This document shows positions 5,113-8,810 of a stretch of 8,810 nt of DNA, piece after piece; the stretch's first letter is position 1, and every line of letters starts with the position of its first letter. Both the position numbers and the translations under genes were made by a program. The stretch comes from Candidatus Woesearchaeota archaeon. Lineage in GTDB: Archaea; Nanobdellota; Nanobdellia; Woesearchaeales; UBA10200. The notes beneath the pieces were generated by a model. It searched no databases. It was not told the DNA's origin and saw nothing but the letters and a program-made list of their open reading frames with translations. The stretch lies in assembly GCA_018302185.1 (NCBI GenBank), contig JAGVZX010000011.1:1-8810 (forward strand), written 5' to 3'.

Positions 5113-6675
5113 TTACTTCAAAGCGCCCTTGACCAATATCCTTTTCATCAGCCTTAAGTCAGGCTGTTTTCCTGTAAATATCCTGAACTGTTCTCTTGCC
5201 TGCAGGATAAACATGTCAACGCCTGAAACTATGATTGCATGCCTTTTCTCTGCCTCTTCTAAAAGCTTGGTCTTTTCCGGAGAATAAACAACATCAAATA
5301 CGACTTTCTTTTTGTCTAATTTATCCAATATCTCATTACTGACAGGCATAGCATCTGTATTTGGAGCCATGCCTATAGGGGTTGCATTTATCAGGATGTC
5401 AAATTCAACGTCTGCAATCTCTTTTATGGTGCAATATTCTGCATTAAATGCATTTGCAACTGATCTTGCTTTATGCTCATCAGAATCTGCAATTGTCACG
5501 ATTGCGCCTTCATTTATCAATGCAGCTAAGATTGCTTTTGCAACTCCGCCTGCACCGATAATTAAAACTTTCTTGTCTGCTAATTTAGTTGCTTTTATCA
5601 ACGCCTCTAGTGCGCCATTGTAATCAGTGTTATACCCAGATAATTTTCCACCATTGATGGCAGCAGTATTTACTGCACCTATCATCTTGGCATTTTGCTC
5701 TTCTTTATTAAGATATTTCACAATGCTCTGCTTGTACGGCATGGTTATACTGAAGCCGTTAAACCTGTCTTTATATACAGCAAGAAACTTTTTTAAGTCA
5801 TCAACTAAAAAATTCACATAGACTGCATTTATCTTCTTGTTTTCAAAACATAAATTATGTACAAGATATCCTTTGCTCTCATTTACAGGCTTGCCTATCA
5901 ACCCAAATACTTTTGTAGCAGCATCTTGCTTGTTAACTCTATAAATATTCTTCAGCAGCTCTGCATTTATCTGCCCAGGTGCAGTCATCTTTGTCTCTTC
6001 CAGGCTTCCAAATGTGAACAAACTACCATATTTTGCGCAAAGAACTCTGCTTATCTCACCATGATTGCCCATGCAGAACGCAGCTATTGCTTGTTTGTCT
6101 TTTTTTGCAAGCTCTAATAATTTGAATATTTTTGCATTGTCTTCAATAGTGTTTGCCAGTGTTACTATCTTGACAACATAATTCTTGAGCTTGTATTTTT
6201 TTGCATCTCTCCTTATCTTTTTATAGACAGAGATCACATCTGGAGTCTTCTTGAAGTTATGGTAGCTTACGATGAATCTTGTCTTCATCATATCTTTATC
6301 AAACTTCTTTATATCAACCCCATAATCATCTTCAAGCTCTTTCCTTATATCATTTACATCTACTTTCTTGAGCAGCTTTAATTTGTCTGCTTCAATGTCA
6401 AAGTAATCTGCTTTTTGTTTGATGGATTCAAGAATAAGCTCAATCTTTGTATTGTTGTCAATTATACCAGCGCCGCCTTGCTTCCTGTCTCTTGGTGTTA
6501 CAATCACTGGCTTTTTACAGCTTCTTACAAATCTCAGAAGTTTTCTTAGGATTATCCTATTTGCAGTAAAGAGATAATCGCTTCGCAGCTCAATTATATC
6601 TGCGACTTTAGCAGCTTTTCTGATCTCTTCAAAGCTTTCTATCACATTGTTTGCAGTTATTGGGATTACTATCAT
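5113..6675 (-). CDS. aroDE: Bifunctional 3-dehydroquinate dehydratase (type I) / shikimate dehydrogenase
   Basis: A 520-residue fusion carrying out steps 3 and 4. Residues 1-245 are a type I dehydratase: IELRSDYL (28-35), KPVIVTPRD (55-63), catalytic His in VSYHNF (H139), Schiff-base Lys in YVVKIV (K169), CMGNHGEISR (201-210) and APGQIN (232-237). Residues 255-520 are an AroE-type dehydrogenase: VFGLIGKPV, HN at 273-274, ITMPYKQ with catalytic K315, GAVNT (333-337), NTDYNG with catalytic D351, the nucleotide-binding IIGAGGVAKA (372-381), ATPIGM (431-436) and FILQAREQF near the end. Two motifs deviate: the shikimate-binding SxSKSP segment reads NESKGY, keeping only one serine, and the loop after the second Rossmann strand reads ADSDEHKA instead of the NADP-type NRT. 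The same domain order occurs in plants and Chlamydia. It begins 87 nt after aroB; no strong ribosome-binding site is visible, but ATG 6675 fits the short family N-terminus. Confidence 0.96.
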   Translation of the reverse strand: MIVIPITANNVIESFEEIRKAAKVADIIELRSDYLFTANRIILRKLLRFVRSCKKPVIVTPRDRKQGGAGIIDNNTKIELILESIKQKADYFDIEADKLKLLKKVDVNDIRKELEDDYGVDIKKFDKDMMKTRFIVSYHNFKKTPDVISVYKKIRRDAKKYKLKNYVVKIVTLANTIEDNAKIFKLLELAKKDKQAIAAFCMGNHGEISRVLCAKYGSLFTFGSLEETKMTAPGQINAELLKNIYRVNKQDAATKVFGLIGKPVNESKGYLVHNLCFENKKINAVYVNFLVDDLKKFLAVYKDRFNGFSITMPYKQSIVKYLNKEEQNAKMIGAVNTAAINGGKLSGYNTDYNGALEALIKATKLADKKVLIIGAGGVAKAILAALINEGAIVTIADSDEHKARSVANAFNAEYCTIKEIADVEFDILINATPIGMAPNTDAMPVSNEILDKLDKKKVVFDVVYSPEKTKLLEEAEKRHAIIVSGVDMFILQAREQFRIFTGKQPDLRLMKRILVKGALK

Positions 6676-6707
6676 GATAAGGACCGTTCATCTTGCTCTC
6701 AAAATAT

Positions 6708-6740
6708 CACTTTAAGTGCCTTAAACCTATTTTTAATATA
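6708..6740 (-). promoter_or_regulatory. Possible internal promoter with palindrome upstream of aroDE
   Basis: In the 87-nt aroB-aroDE spacer the minus strand reads TATATTAAAA (6731-6740), a TATA-like tract. CACTTTAAGTG (6708-6718), a perfect 5+1+5 palindrome, lies where transcription would begin about 25 nt downstream. This could be an internal promoter with an operator, but in AT-rich DNA both elements can arise by chance. Confidence 0.2.
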
Positions 6741-6762
6741 GTTATAAGCGCTTTATCCTCTT

Positions 6763-7878
6763 TTACCAAGCAGGTAAGACATCTAAAACAGACTCCTTTA
6801 TTAAGTTATCTTTCAGGCTGCTTTTGATGGTTACTTTACCTATGGCCAATGGTAATATAAACCTTATATCCCCCTTAAAAGCCTTTTTATCATGATGCAT
6901 GAGCAGAACCAGCTTATTTAGGTTTTTTTTGTTAACTGCCTTAAAAACATCATCATGGATGTCTAAGCCTGCTCTTCTGACAAGCAGGTTTATCCTTAAC
7001 AGCTCAAAGCTATTTAACATCCCAAGTTTATTTGCAATCCTGCTTTCAATCAGCATTCCTAATGCAACACCTTTTCCGTGCTTTATCTTATAATTGCTCA
7101 ATGCTTCAATTGCATGGCCTGTGGTGTGGCCAAAATTCAACTTCATCCTTAGCAAAGATTCCTTTTCATCCTTTTCAACAATTGTTTTTTTTATTTTGAC
7201 TGAATCCACTATGATCCGCATCAACGCATCTTTCTTTCGCATGAAAATTTTATCAAGATTCTTTTCAATATACTCAAACAGCCTTTTGTCTGCGATTATG
7301 CCGTGCTTTATTATCTCAGCTAATCCATTTTCAAGCTCACTTGTTGGCAATGTTTTTAGAAAATTAATGTCAACATAAACTTTTTTTGGCTGGGCAAACA
7401 TACCAAGTATATTCTTACCTGAATCCAGATCAACTCCAACCTTTCCTCCAATGCTGCTGTCTACCATTGCCAACAATGTTGTAGGAATTTGCACAAATTC
7501 AACGCCTCTCATAAATACAGAAGCAACAAATCCAGCTATGTCTCCTACAACTCCGCCGCCAAGAGCGATTACGCAGCTTTTTCTATCAGTTCCTTTTCTC
7601 AGCAGCTCTCTGCAGATTTTAGTCACAGTAGCAATGTTCTTGTTCTTTTCTCCTGCAGTAAAGCTTACTAGGTCAGAACTTATCTTATTCTTTTTTAAGG
7701 CTGCAAGCAGTTTGTTGCCTAATAATTTTCTTGTAACATCATCTGTGACAATCACATATTTGCTATGAGCAAATCTCTTCAAGTCATTAAAAATAACTTT
7801 ATCCAGATTCTCGCCTATAACTATGTCATAGGAATTGTCTAGTTTATACTTTAGTTTTACTCTAATGTTCCTTACCAT
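6763..7878 (-). CDS. aroB: 3-Dehydroquinate synthase
   Basis: Converts DAHP to 3-dehydroquinate using NAD+ and a divalent metal. The 371-residue protein is full length for the family. Signatures in order: ALGGGVVGDIAGFVAS (105-120, NAD-binding glycine loop), QIPTTLLAMVDSSIGGKVGV (130-149), ENGLAEIIKHG (183-193) with metal ligand E188, KLNFGHTTGHAIEAL (246-260) with metal ligand H251, and HGKGVALGM (267-275) with metal ligand H267; DKKAFKGDIRFILP follows near the end. The start at ATG 7878 is supported by GAGGT (7882-7886) a few bases upstream. It lies 176 nt after the DAHP synthase stop, the widest gap in the operon, and that gap holds a duplicated gene end and hairpins. Its presence shows that the pathway uses the classical DAHP route, not the archaeal aminotransferase/ADH (AroA'/AroB') route. 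Confidence 0.97.
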   Translation of the reverse strand: MVRNIRVKLKYKLDNSYDIVIGENLDKVIFNDLKRFAHSKYVIVTDDVTRKLLGNKLLAALKKNKISSDLVSFTAGEKNKNIATVTKICRELLRKGTDRKSCVIALGGGVVGDIAGFVASVFMRGVEFVQIPTTLLAMVDSSIGGKVGVDLDSGKNILGMFAQPKKVYVDINFLKTLPTSELENGLAEIIKHGIIADKRLFEYIEKNLDKIFMRKKDALMRIIVDSVKIKKTIVEKDEKESLLRMKLNFGHTTGHAIEALSNYKIKHGKGVALGMLIESRIANKLGMLNSFELLRINLLVRRAGLDIHDDVFKAVNKKNLNKLVLLMHHDKKAFKGDIRFILPLAIGKVTIKSSLKDNLIKESVLDVLPAW

Positions 7879-7915
7879 AAAACCTCACATAATAAAGTTG
7901 TGCATTATTACTATA

Positions 7916-7966
7916 TTAAATCTTCCTTCCGACTGCTTCTGCAACTTTCTTAAACTCCTTCATCAT
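7916..7966. repeat. Exact 51-bp copy of the DAHP synthase gene end, in the aroF-aroB spacer
   Basis: Identical base for base to 8055-8105, offset by 139 bp. On the minus strand it encodes the last 16 residues of the DAHP synthase (ending EFKKVAEAVGRKI) plus the TAA stop, but it has no coding context here. The bases just outside differ at both ends, so the boundary is sharp. The TATA-like minus-strand sequence TTTAATATA (7912-7920) overlaps its end and lies about 34 nt before aroB, so it could serve that gene. Confidence 0.97.
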
Positions 7967-8054
7967 AACCTTTTGCTTCGCAAAAGCTTAACCAAACCAT
8001 CGTAATGTCTCACTTCGTTCGACATTACAACTCTTTAGTTAATTTTATACCCTC
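7967..8054. repeat. 88-bp hairpin-rich segment between the 51-bp direct repeats
   Basis: Contains two stem-loops. The first, CTTTTGCTTCGCAAAAG (7970-7986), has 7-bp arms and a 3-base loop. The second has 8-bp arms GTAATGTC/GACATTAC (8002-8009, 8021-8028) around an 11-base loop and extends, past a 5x5 internal loop, to a further 9-bp near-match TTAACCAAA/TTTAGTTAA (7988-7996, 8034-8042). A TATA-like TATAAAAT occurs on the minus strand at 8042-8049. The segment resembles a small REP- or MITE-like element, or an intercistronic hairpin limiting read-through after aroF. No open reading frame fits. Confidence 0.6.
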
Positions 8055-8810
8055 TTAAATCTTCCTTCCGACTGCTTCTGCAACTTTCTTAAACTCCTTC
8101 ATCATTTGCTTCAATGCTTCTGTGCTGATTGTCTGCTCAGCATCACTTACACTTTTTTCAGGATGAGTATGGCTTTCAATTATCAATCCATCACACCCAG
8201 CAGCTATTGCAGCTTTGCACATGGTTGCAACAAGGCTTCTTCTTCCAGTTCCATGGCTTGGGTCAACGACTATAGGAAGATGTGTTAATTCCTTTAATGC
8301 AGGCACTGCAGCCAAATCTAATGTATTTCTTGTATGAGTTTCAAATGTTCTTATGCCGCGTTCACACAATATCACATTTGGATTGCCTGAGCTTATTATA
8401 TATTCTGCAGCAAGCAGCCATTCTTTGTATGTTGCCCACATGCCTCTCTTCAAAAGCACTGGTTTTTTTGCTTTGCCTAATTCTTTCAGCAAAGTATAGT
8501 TCTGCATATTCCTTGTGCCTACCTGTAATATATCTGCATACTTTTCAACTAAAGCAACATCCCTAGGATCAACAACCTCTGTAACTATCTTTAATCCAGT
8601 CTCTTCTCTTGCAGCAGCCAGATACTTTAATCCTTGCTCTCCTAATCCCTGGAAATCATATGGCGCAGTCCTTGGCTTGAATGCTCCTCCTCGCAATATC
8701 TTTGCTCCTGCTTTTTTGACTTCTTTCGCAATAGAAACTATCTGGTCTTTATTTTCGATTGCGCAAGGCCCTGCCATGACTATAATCTCTTTTCCGCCAA
8801 TATTAACACA
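8055..8810 (-). CDS. aroF: 3-Deoxy-7-phosphoheptulonate (DAHP) synthase, type I-beta (KDO8P-synthase-like), 5' end missing
   Basis: Condenses PEP with erythrose-4-phosphate, the committed step of the pathway. The frame stays open through the right edge (GGKEIIV before MAGPC), so the ATG at 8777 is internal to the domain and not the true start; 251 C-terminal residues are visible. Signatures: MAGPCAIEN with a metal-ligand Cys, LRGGAFKPRTAPYDFQGLG, TEVVDPRDV, LLKRGM, ILCERGIRTFE, VDPSHGTGRR with a metal-ligand His, LIIESH with a metal-ligand Glu and the downstream SDAEQ Asp. These define the Bacillus/Thermotoga/Pyrococcus-like subfamily, not the E. coli AroFGH type. A Trp occupies the usual Ser/Ala after KRGM. 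Whether an N-terminal regulatory ferredoxin-like domain exists cannot be seen. It heads the visible operon. Its last 51 bp are duplicated downstream (7916-7966). The symbol aroF is used for the function. Confidence 0.95.
   Translation of the reverse strand, partial: CVNIGGKEIIVMAGPCAIENKDQIVSIAKEVKKAGAKILRGGAFKPRTAPYDFQGLGEQGLKYLAAAREETGLKIVTEVVDPRDVALVEKYADILQVGTRNMQNYTLLKELGKAKKPVLLKRGMWATYKEWLLAAEYIISSGNPNVILCERGIRTFETHTRNTLDLAAVPALKELTHLPIVVDPSHGTGRRSLVATMCKAAIAAGCDGLIIESHTHPEKSVSDAEQTISTEALKQMMKEFKKVAEAVGRKI

Noticed and set aside
6689..6691. Upstream ATG before aroDE as start or leader peptide
   Set aside because: Out of frame with aroDE, and the predicted short peptide has no run of aromatic residues that would suggest attenuation.
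7879..8054. Attenuator or riboswitch controlling aroB
   Set aside because: The hairpins do not form evident mutually exclusive structures, no leader peptide is visible, and the spacer is explained by the duplication and hairpin segment.
8055..8777. DAHP synthase starting at ATG 8777
   Set aside because: The frame is open to the window edge with conserved GGKEIIV codons before this ATG, and MAGPC is the interior first strand of the barrel.

Overview
The window is a near-complete shikimate (chorismate) biosynthesis operon on the minus strand, with a methionine-sulfoxide-reductase pair at its downstream end. Read 5'->3' on the minus strand (right to left) the order is: DAHP synthase (cut by the right edge), 3-dehydroquinate synthase (aroB), a fused 3-dehydroquinate dehydratase/shikimate dehydrogenase (aroDE), a fused HAD-family hydrolase/EPSP synthase (HAD-aroA), a small LUD-domain protein, a P-loop shikimate kinase (aroK) and chorismate synthase (aroC). 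All seven steps from E4P plus PEP to chorismate are encoded by six genes; the LUD protein is a seventh gene with no known place in the pathway. Spacing tightens along the operon: 176, 87, 46, 12, 1 and 44 nt.

Left of aroC lie msrA (minus strand) and the last 46 codons of msrB (plus strand, cut by the left edge), which converge. msrA is broken by an exact 59-bp tandem duplication; removing one copy restores a 157-residue MsrA exactly in frame. A second exact duplication (51 bp, not adjacent) copies the 3' end of the DAHP synthase gene into the aroF-aroB spacer, with an 88-bp hairpin-rich segment between the copies. Several short perfect palindromes sit at gene ends (153-171, 801-819), and a quasi-palindrome with the same core sits in the msrA leader.

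Organism: AT-rich with lysine/isoleucine-rich proteins. The order F-B-D-E-...-A-...-C recalls the aromatic operon of Thermococcales as I remember it, and several genes are preceded by TATA-like boxes, so a small-genome archaeon (DPANN type, e.g. Woesearchaeota-like) is my best guess. Against this, the shikimate kinase is the bacterial P-loop type rather than the archaeal GHMP type, and the dehydratase-dehydrogenase fusion and EPSP synthase look plant/chlamydia/bacteria-like. A bacterium cannot be excluded: no ribosomal or tRNA marker is present.

The most unusual points are the HAD-EPSP synthase fusion, the cysteine-free LUD protein embedded in the operon, the altered substrate and cofactor motifs in the shikimate dehydrogenase domain, and the two exact direct duplications. 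There is no stretch above 300 bp without a gene; I saw no tRNA, rRNA, CRISPR array, transposase or replication origin.
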